This document shows, in pieces, positions 53,801 to 63,068 of a DNA stretch of 64,000 bases (the stretch's first letter is position 1; every line of letters begins with the position of its first letter). Position numbers and translations under genes: made by a program. The notes beneath the pieces are model-generated. The model ran no database searches, had not been told where the DNA came from, and worked only from the letters and a program-made list of their open reading frames with translations. The stretch covers positions 124,001 to 188,000 of the forward strand of contig JAHHHS010000001.1 of the NCBI GenBank assembly GCA_019359215.1, given 5' to 3'. The DNA comes from Nostoc indistinguendum CM1-VF10 (lineage in GTDB: Bacteria > Cyanobacteriota > Cyanobacteriia > Cyanobacteriales > Nostocaceae).

Positions 53801-54277
53801 GTGATATTCCAGCAGCAAGCAAAACCGTTTATTTCAGCTTTGGGACTAGATTTTGGTCGCAAGCGAATTGGAGTGGCAGGGTGCGATCGCACGGGTTTAA
53901 TTGCTACGGGGATTACCACAATTGAACGCACATCTTTTGAGCAGGATGTCGAGCAAATCCGGCAAATAGTTAATGAGCGCGAGGTGCAAATCCTAGTTAT
54001 GGGCTTACCTTATTCAATGGATGGCTCATTAGGATTTCAGGCACGTCAAGTTCAGAAATTTACTACAAGACTTGCTAAAGCACTGAAACTGCCTGTGGAA
54101 TATGTGGATGAGCGATTAACTTCATTTCAAGCAGAACAACTGCTGATAGCTGAGAACCGCTCCCTGTCACGCCATAAAGGTTTGATTGACCGCAAGGCAG
54201 CCGCTTTGATTTTACAACAATGGTTGGATGTTAAGCGTGCTAACTCCCACAGTTCAGTTGCGGCTATTGAATATTGA
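53801..54277 (+). CDS. ruvX: RuvX/YqgF, putative Holliday-junction resolvase
   Basis: A 158-residue RNase H-fold protein: LGLDFGRKRIGVAGCDRTGL at the N-terminus with the first catalytic Asp, LVMGLPYSMDGSLG, EYVDERLTSFQAE, and the last Asp in GLIDRKAAALILQQWL. YqgF proteins act in pre-16S rRNA 5'-end maturation and are annotated as Holliday-junction resolvases. GTG 53801 is the start: GGAG lies 8 nt upstream, and the longer frame overlaps the GNAT gene by 150 bp. DUF3727 and yqeG follow. Confidence 0.9.
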   Translation: MIFQQQAKPFISALGLDFGRKRIGVAGCDRTGLIATGITTIERTSFEQDVEQIRQIVNEREVQILVMGLPYSMDGSLGFQARQVQKFTTRLAKALKLPVEYVDERLTSFQAEQLLIAENRSLSRHKGLIDRKAAALILQQWLDVKRANSHSSVAAIEY

Positions 54278-54419
54278 TACCTTTTAACATGATATTCTGA
54301 AAACGATTAGCCAGCAGTTGTATCTACGTATAATGCTATTTAATTGGCATAATTATGTCGTTCAATAGTTAAGCGTTTTGCAAAGTTGCTGGTATTTATT
54401 AAATTTCTACATTTCGGCT

Positions 54420-54992
54420 ATGTTTTCCTCTCCATTTCCTGAAGAAAATGATAACGCTCATGCGGGTTCCATCACTTTAACCGATGATAAAGGGCGATCG
54501 CTCGAATGTTACATAGAGCATTCCCTCGAAGTCGATGAACAAGAATATGTTTTACTTCTTCCTGTAGACTCACCTGTAGAAATTTTTTCTTGGGAAGGTG
54601 ACGGTGAGGAAGAAGAAGCAGTTCTGGTAGAAGATGACAACGTCATTGAGCAAATTTTTGCCACTGCTCAAGCTGTACTATCTGAGCAAAACTTGGTATT
54701 AAAGAATACAGCTTATGCTCTGACTGTTGCAGGTGACTTACCGCCAGTTGAAGAATCAGAACTCTTCACCTTAGAAATCGAAGATGAAGAGGCAGATTTA
54801 GATCCAGAACAATTACAGCTACTCGCTAGCTTCTATGATGAAGATCAGGAGTATGCAATTTATACACCCCTCGATCCTTTGTTGTTTTTTGCACGAATAG
54901 CTAAAACAGGTGAGCCTGAATTACTTTCTCCAGAGGAGTTTCGCAAAGTGCAGCCTCTGTTAGAAGAACATCTTTTTAATGAAGTGGAATAA
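54420..54992 (+). CDS. DUF3727 family protein
   Basis: A 190-residue, very acidic protein. The N-terminal half has a DUF1292-like strand pattern (SITLTDDKGRSLECYIEHSL, YVLLLPVDSPVEIF); a second related half ends YAIYTPLDPLLFFARI and LLSPEEFRKVQPLLEE. This is the cyanobacterial and plastid DUF3727 family. The gene order ruvX-DUF3727-yqeG-proB is recurrent in cyanobacteria. Function unknown. The start at 54420 (MFSSPFPEEN) is chosen over an upstream frame of 14 residues. A terminator follows. Confidence 0.85.
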   Translation: MFSSPFPEENDNAHAGSITLTDDKGRSLECYIEHSLEVDEQEYVLLLPVDSPVEIFSWEGDGEEEEAVLVEDDNVIEQIFATAQAVLSEQNLVLKNTAYALTVAGDLPPVEESELFTLEIEDEEADLDPEQLQLLASFYDEDQEYAIYTPLDPLLFFARIAKTGEPELLSPEEFRKVQPLLEEHLFNEVE

Positions 54993-54996
54993 GATT

Positions 54997-55034
54997 AAAA
55001 ATTCAAAATGTAACATTTCCATTTTGAATTTTTT
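54997..55034 (+). terminator. Terminator after DUF3727
   Basis: AAAAATTCAAAATG pairs with CATTTTGAATTTTT around a 9-nt loop and ends in T-rich sequence, directly after the stop codon. Confidence 0.65.
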
Positions 55035-55269
55035 AATTGAAAATTTTCATTGTAATCAAAATTTAGCTAAACCTTCTACCATGTCCCATTCAATGTGGAA
55101 GCCATGAAACATTGACATTAAATTGGGAGAATTAGTGTTGTTTAAGATTCTGGAAAAAGCATTTTGATCGTGATTTTCAATTCAATTATCCGTCTTGAAA
55201 AGTTTGCCACGGAGGGAAACCCTCCTTACAACTTTCCGCAAAATCCAAAATTGGTATGAGGTGCTGAAA

Positions 55270-55896
55270 ATGGCTTATAGTGACTTTACATTAAGTAAAT
55301 TTAAAAAGTCATTCAGCATCCACATTGATGAAGAAACTGATTTATGTGCCCACATAGAACCTTTACAGCCAAGCGAGAAACTCATAAATTCTTTAGAAGA
55401 AACGGCAGAACTGGCTTTAGCAATTAATACTGAAAAAGCTCGTTCAGAAATGATTATCACTCCGATTTTGTTGGAGGTAAGACGCAGGGCTAATTATCCA
55501 ATTAGTTTATTTTCAGGGACAGATTTTAATGTAGATGCCGAAAAAGGTCTAAATGGCTATTGTGATTTTATCATCAGCCGTGCTAAAGAGCAATTAACAA
55601 TTAATGTGCCTGTGGTGGTTATTATTGAAGCTAAAAATGAAAATATTAAGGGTGGATTAGGTCAATGTGCGGCGACAATGTTGGCAGCACAATTATTTAA
55701 TCAGCAAGAAGGAAACGAAATTAGGAAAATTTATGGCGCGGTAACAACGGGGGATATTTGGAAGTTTTTGAAGCTAGAAGAAAATGATATATTTATTGAT
55801 TTAAATAATTATTACATTAAAGAGATCGATAAAATTTTAGGGATTTTATCTCAAAATGTTCAGGGAGATATTCTAGGATGGAGTTCGACTAACTAA
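55270..55896 (+). CDS. Nuclease-fold-like hypothetical protein
   Basis: A 208-residue protein starting MAYSDFTLSKFKKSFSI. The middle contains LNGYCDFIISRAKEQLTI and VPVVVIIEAKNENIKGGLGQ, a D...ExK arrangement like a PD-(D/E)XK nuclease, followed by a helix CAATMLAAQLFNQQE and IYGAVTTGDIWKFLKLEEN. This resembles Nostoc hypothetical proteins found in several copies per genome. It sits between DUF3727 and yqeG, which are usually neighbours, so it appears inserted. Its role is unknown and nuclease activity is not shown. The ATG lies 75 bp inside a longer open frame. Confidence 0.72.
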   Translation: MAYSDFTLSKFKKSFSIHIDEETDLCAHIEPLQPSEKLINSLEETAELALAINTEKARSEMIITPILLEVRRRANYPISLFSGTDFNVDAEKGLNGYCDFIISRAKEQLTINVPVVVIIEAKNENIKGGLGQCAATMLAAQLFNQQEGNEIRKIYGAVTTGDIWKFLKLEENDIFIDLNNYYIKEIDKILGILSQNVQGDILGWSSTN

Positions 55897-55950
55897 ACTA
55901 TATTGGGTTATGCTCATTTGTCTAGAGCTATTTAAATTTAACTGTTGACT

Positions 55951-56490
55951 ATGGCCTGGAACAACCTTTTACAGCCTGACTTGATTTTAGAAGGTTCAGT
56001 GTTGAACCTAACACCAGATATTATCCAAAAATACGGGCTTAAGGGGCTGGTATTGGATGTAGATGAAACCTTAGTACCCTTTAAAGTAGGGCTGGCTTCC
56101 CCAGAACTACAAGATTGGGTGGAGCAAATTCGCACCTGTACTGCATTGTGTTTGGTGAGTAACAATCTGAGTGAAGCGCGAATTGGTGGAATTGCGCGAT
56201 CGCTTAATCTACCTTACTACTTAGGTGCAGCCAAGCCCTCTCGACGCAAAATTAGGGCAGCACTGAGGGGAATGGATCTACCAGTTCATCAAGTGGGGAT
56301 GGTAGGCGATCGCTTATTTACTGATGTCATAGCAGGTAATCGCTTGGGGATGTTTACGATTCTAGTTGAACCGATTGTCCATGCAGACGCAGCCCTGCGT
56401 TCTCATCCTGTTCGCAACTTTGAAGTTTGGATATCTGAAATACTTGGAGCTTCTATTACCCCCAAGAAAAGCAAGATTCACAAACGCTAA
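55951..56490 (+). CDS. YqeG-family HAD phosphatase
   Basis: A 179-residue HAD superfamily IIIA phosphatase. Motif I is LVLDVDETLVPF (DxDET), motif II LVSNNLSEARIG, Lys in AAKPSRRKIRAAL, and motif III/IV GMVGDRLFTDVIAGNRLG. The cyanobacterial and plant relatives act on small phosphate substrates (the plant homologue is a phosphatidylglycerophosphate phosphatase); here the substrate is not certain. The start MAWNNLLQPDL (55951) is preferred over one two codons upstream. proB follows 280 bp later. Confidence 0.86.
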   Translation: MAWNNLLQPDLILEGSVLNLTPDIIQKYGLKGLVLDVDETLVPFKVGLASPELQDWVEQIRTCTALCLVSNNLSEARIGGIARSLNLPYYLGAAKPSRRKIRAALRGMDLPVHQVGMVGDRLFTDVIAGNRLGMFTILVEPIVHADAALRSHPVRNFEVWISEILGASITPKKSKIHKR

Positions 56491-56671
56491 AAAATCATCA
56501 GGAAAGTAAATCTAAAAAAATGGTTAAGGAATCTTACTGGAATCCAAAAATCGGGGATCATAAGTATTAATAACATGGGGTCAGCCAAAAAAGACCCTAC
56601 AGCATACAAAATAAATATAAACCCGTAAAGCGTCAGCCTTCACTATAGAGGGATTGGCGCTTTACAATTTC

Positions 56672-56776
56672 TTTAGTCATTAGTCCTTTGTCCTTTGTCA
56701 TTCGTCAGTTACTAATGACCAATGACTAATGACCAATAACTAATGACTAATGACCACTGACTAATGATCAATGACT
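56672..56776. repeat. STRR cluster in both orientations over the proB start
   Basis: TCATTAGTCCTTTG units on the left face AATGACT/AATGACC units on the right, so the RNA could fold back. About ten heptamers end in the proB ATG (AATGACTAAAAC). Confidence 0.85.
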
Positions 56777-57880
56777 AAAACAATTGTTGTCAAAATCGGC
56801 ACTTCTAGCCTAACCCAACCAGAAACGGGACAATTAGCACTTTCTACCATCGCTACCTTGGCGGAAACACTCTGTTATTTAAGACGGCAGGGACACCGGG
56901 TGATTTTGGTTTCTTCTGGGGCTGTGGGAGTGGGTTGTGCGCGGTTAGGCTTAACTGAACGTCCCAAAGCGATCGCACTAAAACAGGCTGTAGCAGCAGT
57001 TGGACAAGGCAGGTTAATTCGGATATACGATGATTTATTTACTACCCTGCAACAGGCGATCGCTCAAGTATTACTGACTCGCAGCGACTTGGTACAGCGC
57101 AGCCGCTATCTCAACGCCTACAACACTTTTCAGGAACTATTAGGGCTGGGAGTTATCCCTATAGTTAATGAAAATGATACCGTAGCCATAGACGAACTAA
57201 AATTTGGTGATAATGACACCCTTTCGGCATTGGTTGCCAGCCTAGTAGAAGCAGATTGGCTATTTTTGCTTACCGATGTTGATAGGCTATACTCAGCCGA
57301 TCCGCGTTCCGTACCAGATGCGCGGCCGATCGCTTTAGTGAGTAGTATTAAGGAATTAGCTCAATTACAAATACAAACAGGTTCCCAAGGTTCTCAGTGG
57401 GGCACTGGCGGTATGGTGACAAAAATTTCGGCTGCGAGGATTGCGATCGCTGCTGGAGTTCGTACCGTAATTACCCAAGGGCGATTTCCCCAGAATATAG
57501 AAAAAATTATCCAAGGTGAACTGATTGGGACGCATTTTGAACCGCAACCTGAACCAACTTCGGCGCGTAAACGTTGGATAGCTTACGGACTTTTACCTGT
57601 GGGTAAATTGTATTTAGATGAAGGTGCGATCGCGGCAATTTCTCTAGGGGGAAAATCGTTATTAGCAGCTGGAATTAAGCTAGTAGAAGGAGAGTTTCGC
57701 ACACAGGATGCAGTGCAATTGTGTGACATCAACGGTAACGAAATTGCTAGAGGACTTGTGAATTACAACAGCGATGAATTGCAAAAGATTCGCGGCTGTC
57801 ATTCGCGGGAAATTTCCGCAATTTTAGGCTATGCGGGTGTGGAAACCGTGATTCACCGGGATAATTTGGTTTTGATTTAG
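56771..57880 (+). CDS. proB: Glutamate 5-kinase
   Basis: A 369-residue enzyme catalysing the first step of proline synthesis, ATP-dependent phosphorylation of glutamate. The amino-acid kinase domain (~1-255) has [56 protein letters not shown] and [19 protein letters not shown] domain covers ~275-365. Length is normal. Its start codon is in the final STRR heptamer, with no Shine-Dalgarno sequence, so translation begins in repeat-derived sequence. proA is not adjacent. Confidence 0.94.
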   Translation: MTKTIVVKIGTSSLTQPETGQLALSTIATLAETLCYLRRQGHRVILVSSGAVGVGCARLGLTERPKAIALKQAVAAVGQGRLIRIYDDLFTTLQQAIAQVLLTRSDLVQRSRYLNAYNTFQELLGLGVIPIVNENDTVAIDELKFGDNDTLSALVASLVEADWLFLLTDVDRLYSADPRSVPDARPIALVSSIKELAQLQIQTGSQGSQWGTGGMVTKISAARIAIAAGVRTVITQGRFPQNIEKIIQGELIGTHFEPQPEPTSARKRWIAYGLLPVGKLYLDEGAIAAISLGGKSLLAAGIKLVEGEFRTQDAVQLCDINGNEIARGLVNYNSDELQKIRGCHSREISAILGYAGVETVIHRDNLVLI

Positions 57881-57932
57881 GATGGAAATAAGATAAATTT
57901 CGTGAGTACTAACTGCGAGAGTAAAAAATATT

Positions 57933-58520
57933 ATGACTCAAACGTTAGAAAATGCTGTTAACTTCCCAGAAGAACAACACTTCTTCAAACATGGATTAAG
58001 TTGGGAACAGTTTAAAACGATTCAAGCTAGCTTTGAAAATGTACCGGGAGTGCGGTTGTTTTATTGTGAGGGTATCTTAGAAATTGTGAGTATTGGCAAG
58101 CCTCATGAGGCAATTAAGTGTTTAACTGGTTTGCTCTTGGGGCAGTATTTCTTGGAACAGGGCATTGAATTTTTTCCCAGTGGGAGTTTTAGCCAGGTTA
58201 TTCCTGAGATAGTAGAATATCAAGCAGATTTATCTTATTGCTTTGGAATGGACAAACCTGTACCAGACTTGTGCATTGAAGTAGTGATTACTAGCGGTAG
58301 TCCCATAAAGTTACAGAAGTACAAATTAATGGGAGTCCCAGAAGTTTGGTTTTGGGAAGATGGCACGATTGAAGTTTACTGCTTACGAGAGCAAGAATAT
58401 GAGAAAGTTGTTACAAGTGAGCTATTACCAGAATTAGATTTATCCCTGCTCAATCGTTGTATTTTGTTGTCGTCTCCCTTGGAAGCGCTTAGAGAGTTTC
58501 GCCAGGGTATTCAGCAGTAA
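57933..58520 (+). CDS. Uma2-family (DUF820) putative nuclease
   Basis: A 195-residue Uma2 protein, a restriction endonuclease-like family expanded in cyanobacteria. Seen: FKHGLSWEQFKTIQASFENV, LEIVSIGKPHEAIKCL, YQADLSYCFG and the active-site-like VPDLCIEVVITSGSPIKLQKY with the final VPEVWFWEDGTIEVYCL. The ExK pair normally seen as E-V-xxx-S remains in EVVITSG. The function is unproven. It lies 52 bp past proB in the same direction but has no known link to proline synthesis. Confidence 0.88.
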   Translation: MTQTLENAVNFPEEQHFFKHGLSWEQFKTIQASFENVPGVRLFYCEGILEIVSIGKPHEAIKCLTGLLLGQYFLEQGIEFFPSGSFSQVIPEIVEYQADLSYCFGMDKPVPDLCIEVVITSGSPIKLQKYKLMGVPEVWFWEDGTIEVYCLREQEYEKVVTSELLPELDLSLLNRCILLSSPLEALREFRQGIQQ

Positions 58521-58757
58521 TAGTCAGCTGAAATGATTAATTATTCTTCAATTTCACCACATTCTTAACTAGTTTTTTACAGACGAGCTTGTTTGATGAA
58601 GACTCCATAAACTATCCTTCGTGTACGAAGGAAACGAAAAAGGTAATTCGTTACTGCAAATTTCTTACTATGTGTCTTATTTACAAGAGCTTAATCTGAT
58701 AGCTTTTAGTTAAAAATCTAATAATTAACTTAAAAAACACAAGAAAGTGATCGCCTT

Positions 58758-59726
58758 TCAAGCCATCCCCATTTCTGCTAAAGCCACTGCCCCCCACAAC
58801 GGCGCATCATCCCCCAACACCGCCGGCACAATTTCAAAATCAACTTCTGGTAAAGCCGTCTCCCGCGCCACTTGACGCACCACTTGCCAAAAATCTGCCC
58901 CCGCTTTCGTCACACCGCCCCCCAACACAAAGTGCTGCGGATTCATCAAATTCGCCACATTGCCAATACCCACACCCAGCGCCCAAGCAGCCTTGTGCAA
59001 TACTTCCTTCGCCAAATCATCCCCAGCAGCAGCCGCCTCACTTACTAACTGCCCCGTCAGCAACGTTAAATTATCCCCCACCAAACCCTTCAACACCTCT
59101 CCTCCTTGGCGTACTTGGCGACTTGGCGGTTCCTTCTCCAAAATTTCCCTAACATTTTGCGCCATATAAGGTCCCGACGCTAAACGTTCCACACATCCCC
59201 GCTTCCCACACAAACAAACTGGCCCAGCAGGATCTACAACGATATGTCCAATTTCCCCAGCCATCCCACCAGCACCCCGCCAAGGCTGGCCGTTGAGTAT
59301 CCAACCACCACCCACACCAGTGCTGACAGTGATGTAAAACAGGCTATCGTACCCCTGTGCCGCACCAAAACGATGTTCTCCCAAAGCAGCAACATTAGCA
59401 TCATTATCTACACCAACAGGAACGCCAAACTCCTTCTCTAACAACTCTTTGAGAGGAATATTTTCCCATCCAGCCACATGATGAGATAGTCGCACCGTCC
59501 CCGTAGAAGCATCTACAGGGCCGCCAAAGCTGACACCGATCGCAGCAGGTTTTGCGTCTTCTAGCAATGAGTATACTAGTGATCGCATAATTTCCAAGTC
59601 AGTACTAGCATTTGCATTGGGTGGCGAGAGACGACGTTCATAACGCAACCACTTTCTCGAACCGATATTTACCAATGCAGCCGCCAGCTTAGTTCCGCCA
59701 AAATCGAGAGCTAGGATAATTGTCAC
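58758..59726 (-). CDS. ROK-family sugar kinase (glucokinase-like)
   Basis: A 322-residue ROK protein. The phosphate-binding LALDFGGTKLAAALV, GVSFGGPVDASTGTV, the catalytic Asp in VGVDNDANVAALGEHRFG, and the zinc-binding CLCGKRGCVERLASG are all present. No N-terminal DNA-binding domain, so it is a kinase, not a repressor. Glucose or N-acetylmannosamine are the usual substrates. It stands alone. Dispersed C-rich coding bias is visible in the first third. Confidence 0.9.
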   Translation of the reverse strand: MTIILALDFGGTKLAAALVNIGSRKWLRYERRLSPPNANASTDLEIMRSLVYSLLEDAKPAAIGVSFGGPVDASTGTVRLSHHVAGWENIPLKELLEKEFGVPVGVDNDANVAALGEHRFGAAQGYDSLFYITVSTGVGGGWILNGQPWRGAGGMAGEIGHIVVDPAGPVCLCGKRGCVERLASGPYMAQNVREILEKEPPSRQVRQGGEVLKGLVGDNLTLLTGQLVSEAAAAGDDLAKEVLHKAAWALGVGIGNVANLMNPQHFVLGGGVTKAGADFWQVVRQVARETALPEVDFEIVPAVLGDDAPLWGAVALAEMGMA

Positions 59727-59844
59727 AGTCTTTTATACTCCTTCTATCTATACCATTACAAAACATGGTTTCTTTCTCAGGAAAGATGTTTGCGCTCAAG
59801 ATACATTTAACACTAGAGAAAACCACATTATTCTTTAGAAACTC

Positions 59845-60075
59845 ATGAGTTCCGAGCAACAACATCCAATTATTGATTTGTCTCACGCCAAAGAACCTCC
59901 TCGCTCTATCAATCTCGATGAGCAGAAGGAGGCGGCTCCCCTTGCACCGGAAGAAGTTAGCGGACAGATCGAGGATGACCCCATTAAGAATGCTTTTAAT
60001 AGTCAAGAGGAAAGCCCAGAAAATGTTGGTGATTTTGCTAACATCCCCGGTGCAAGCAGCTTGCAATTGGATTGA
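59845..60075 (+). CDS. Small hydrophilic hypothetical protein
   Basis: A 76-residue acidic, probably disordered protein (MSSEQQHPIIDLSHAKEPPR, ending NIPGASSLQLD). No domain, signal or membrane segment. Two other frames overlap it, but this one has the most protein-like composition. It is convergent with the Mut7-C gene. Conservation would need a search. Confidence 0.5.
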   Translation: MSSEQQHPIIDLSHAKEPPRSINLDEQKEAAPLAPEEVSGQIEDDPIKNAFNSQEESPENVGDFANIPGASSLQLD

Positions 60076-60086
60076 TAATTATTGAC

Positions 60087-60839
60087 TTACTCACCTGTTC
60101 TTGAGTCCAGCACTTCGTCAATAAATTGTTGCAACCGTTCATAATGGGAACCTTTCCAATAAATGCGATCGCAGTCTTGACAACGCTGAAATTGATCAAT
60201 CTGCGATCGTACAGTTTCTGGTAATTCGTCAATAATAGATTGTTTATCTACAGGTTCTAATAATCCATTGCAGCGCAAACACCGTTTAAATGGTGAGATT
60301 AATTTAAACAAGTCAAAACGTTGCAGTACTTCCAAGATTTGTTCTTGAGGGTTAGTATTTCTAACGTAATACCCATGCGTTACCAAACTACGCATTAATA
60401 GACCCTTATCACGAGTCAAGAGAATCCGTGCTTGGCTGTAGGATATTTCCGCCAATTTCTCATCCTCATAGTCATTGCTGTATAAAGTATCAAAACCTAA
60501 AAGTCGTAAAGATGTCGCAAGCTTCCCCAAATGGATATCTAAAACAAAGCGGATAATACTGAGCGGTTTTGGCAGAACAGAAATGCTTGGTATAATAGTA
60601 TCCCTACCTGAAATTGGATAAACATTGATAGTATCTCCATCTGAAACTATGTAAGAAAAATTTACATATTCACCATTAACGTTTATAAAATCAACTTCAG
60701 GATGAGGAACACCCAAGGACTCAATCATGTCCTTAATGGAGCTTCTCTCCTCAAAAATATGAGAGATTTTTACCTGCTTATGATGCCGTGGTAAAAAATA
60801 ATTCAATTCTGCATGAAAATAGAAATATGCGATCGCCAT
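60087..60839 (-). CDS. Mut7-C RNase domain protein with ubiquitin-like N-terminus
   Basis: A 250-residue protein. Residues ~1-85 form a ubiquitin/MoaD-like fold (Mut7-C ubiquitin), with VKISHIFEERSSIKDMIES and YIVSDGDTINVYPI. Residues ~95-245 are the Mut7-C PIN-like nuclease domain: FVLDIHLGKLATSLRLLGFD with the first Asp, ILLTRDKGLLMR, and a zinc ribbon of CLRCNGLL and CQDCDRIYWKGSHYERL. Family members are predicted RNases. The start MAIAYFYFH (60839) is preferred over a 19-residue extension. Confidence 0.88.
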   Translation of the reverse strand: MAIAYFYFHAELNYFLPRHHKQVKISHIFEERSSIKDMIESLGVPHPEVDFINVNGEYVNFSYIVSDGDTINVYPISGRDTIIPSISVLPKPLSIIRFVLDIHLGKLATSLRLLGFDTLYSNDYEDEKLAEISYSQARILLTRDKGLLMRSLVTHGYYVRNTNPQEQILEVLQRFDLFKLISPFKRCLRCNGLLEPVDKQSIIDELPETVRSQIDQFQRCQDCDRIYWKGSHYERLQQFIDEVLDSRTGE

Positions 60840-61943
60840 AATTAAAAATCTTTGGATTACTAGGGGCGTACAGCCGCGTACCCTTATTGGCAACAATCTG
60901 TCACAATTGCAAAATATCTATTGTATTGAAAGAATCAATGGTTGCTTAAGCGAGCTATCTCCACTATAAAATGCCCGTTAATCTTGATCTACGCAAGCTT
61001 CTAGAGGCAAAAAACGGTAAAGAAACTATAAAAATTCTCAAATACTTGCATTTATTATTGAGTTCAGTTACAGTCAAAATAGATGCATATAATCAAACCC
61101 TGACATAAGCTTCAGGAAGTTAGATTAGCTAAAAGGGTAAATACCAGGTTAGTTAATGTTGATTTCAGTGACGCTGCTAAAAATTAGTCACTATTTTTGA
61201 TCATTAACTTATCGCGTATTAAATATGGGGCAATAAAGCATTTACCCCTAATTTAATTGTTTTTATTTTTTCTAATCTAATTGAGAATTATTTGCAATAT
61301 ATGTATGGATAAATACATTAACAGCAGATAAAAATTTTTTAAAACAGTATTGGCTTACGAAGCGATGATCTGCTTGTCAGGTGTTTTTGCATCTATCTTT
61401 AGGAACATCTAACTCACAAAATCAACAGAAAATTATATCTTTATGTGTACAAACAACAACTTTAACTAGTAGCTATGAAAATAACTTCAGCAAAACTTTA
61501 AATAACTATGTTGTTGCGAGGAATATATTTGATTGTAATATCAGTTACATTGATATTATAAGCAAGTTAATCGCTTAGAGAGTAACAAGCGATCGCACAA
61601 GATTGAACATATTTGATTTTGGTCAAAAAACCAAGTTCAGAAAAGTTGGGCTTCAGCAAGTGAAAATTTATAAAATACCAAATAACAATAAAACTAGATA
61701 CAAAATTAACGCCGCTCATACGGAAAAATCTATCTTGACACTGTTTATCTTTATTGTGGAGAGTTTATTAACCGGAAAGACCTCGATTAATAATGATGTT
61801 ATAAAGTGGCTACCTAGTTTTAACTAGGAATGAATATTGTTCTTTTTTATCTCCTTTAGCCAAGGATATTGTAGCTAAGAACACACTTGTATTTTGTAAT
61901 ACCTTTTCCTTTTGTCCTAAAATACGCTAATGAGTACAGCGAG
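60840..61943. other. AT-rich spacer of about 1.1 kb
   Basis: Two short plus-strand frames (61381-61578 and 61603-61827) start with GTG/TTG, lack ribosome-binding sites and look compositionally random. There are no repeats, tRNA or hairpins of note. It may hold the promoter of the sucrase/ferredoxin-like gene or decayed sequence. Confidence 0.45.
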
Positions 61944-62921
61944 ATGAATAGTTTTTTTTGTTCTGACAATTCACAGCAAGCGGGAGAAGATGTTATTGGT
62001 AGCGCCACCAATTATCAAACTTATATTTTAGTTGAGTGTCCTTTACCTTGGACATCAGAAGCCTTTAATTCCAAATGGGTGCCCCAAAATTTAAGAATTT
62101 TGGTGGAGGAAGTGAAGCGTGCTAAAGTACCGATTAGATTCCTTTTAATTGCTAATGATGTATCACACAAAGTAAACCACACTACGCTTTTGATTTATCA
62201 AAAAAAAGAGGGGCTTAGTAATGGATACCATAAGCAAGAGTTTAAGCTAGGAAATATTGACCAAGTAGCAGCAGTTGTCCAAAAATGGTTATGGGGTATC
62301 AGTTCTAATTCTGAGGTAGAAACCAGTGCGACTAAAGATATTTTAGTTTGTACCCACGGTAGTCATGATAAGTGCTGTGCTAGATATGGCGCTCCTTTTT
62401 ACTTCAAAATTACAGGGAGCAATGCTGATTTTTGCTTAGACAAAGTGCGAATTTGGAAATCATCGCACTTTGGTGGGCATCGGTTTGCACCAACAGTCAT
62501 CGACTTGCCAGAAGCGAGATACTACGGTCGTCTTGATGTAGATTCATTTAGATCGATTTTGACTCGCACTGGCGATATTCAATGCTTAAATAAAGTCTAT
62601 CGAGGCTGGGGAATTCTGCCTGCTGCACTTCAGGTTTTGGAAAAAGAACTAATTCTCTGCAATGGATGGGATTGGTTTAAAAACAAAGTTACAGGCAAAA
62701 TTTTGGAGCAAAGTCTAGACAATAAAACTATTCTGGGTGAGCTAAGTTTTGAACAACCTTCTGGTTCTCTCTACACTTACCAGGCTAAACTTATCAAAGA
62801 TGAAACTAAGACTCAACAACTAAAGAGTTCATGCAATGCTACACGAGAGTTGGTAGTTACTAAATATGCTATGGGTAGTCTTTGGCTTACTTCTAGTAAG
62901 GTGATGAGTTATAGTACTTAA
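61944..62921 (+). CDS. Sucrase/ferredoxin-like family protein
   Basis: A 325-residue protein of the sucrase/ferredoxin-like group, a thioredoxin-fold family that can hold a [2Fe-2S] cluster. Seen: YILVECPLPWTSEAF in the N-terminal part, ILVCTHGSHDKCCARYG with three Cys, and RIWKSSHFGGHRFAPTVIDL with the conserved His residues. The C-terminal ~100 residues are variable. Despite the name, no sucrose-cleaving role is established. The start at 61944 (MNSFFCSDNSQ) is chosen because 19 upstream residues lack coding character. Confidence 0.87.
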   Translation: MNSFFCSDNSQQAGEDVIGSATNYQTYILVECPLPWTSEAFNSKWVPQNLRILVEEVKRAKVPIRFLLIANDVSHKVNHTTLLIYQKKEGLSNGYHKQEFKLGNIDQVAAVVQKWLWGISSNSEVETSATKDILVCTHGSHDKCCARYGAPFYFKITGSNADFCLDKVRIWKSSHFGGHRFAPTVIDLPEARYYGRLDVDSFRSILTRTGDIQCLNKVYRGWGILPAALQVLEKELILCNGWDWFKNKVTGKILEQSLDNKTILGELSFEQPSGSLYTYQAKLIKDETKTQQLKSSCNATRELVVTKYAMGSLWLTSSKVMSYST

Positions 62922-63068
62922 AAGAGAAGAGTTTTTAAACCCAGAGGGACGTAGAGGTTTTGCTACTAATTTATGCAATCTTTTACTAGATACAGCTAAT
63001 TCGTAGTGGACTAAATTGGGCAAGGCTCTGCACCTCTGTGCGTTTAAATTCCAAATACAAAATTGAGA

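Noticed and set aside
59689..60066. 125-codon minus-strand frame upstream of the ROK gene
   Set aside because: It is antisense to the better plus-strand frame 59845-60075 and has no domain or ribosome-binding site.
61381..61827. Two short plus-strand frames in the AT-rich spacer
   Set aside because: Non-ATG starts, random-looking composition and no ribosome-binding sites.
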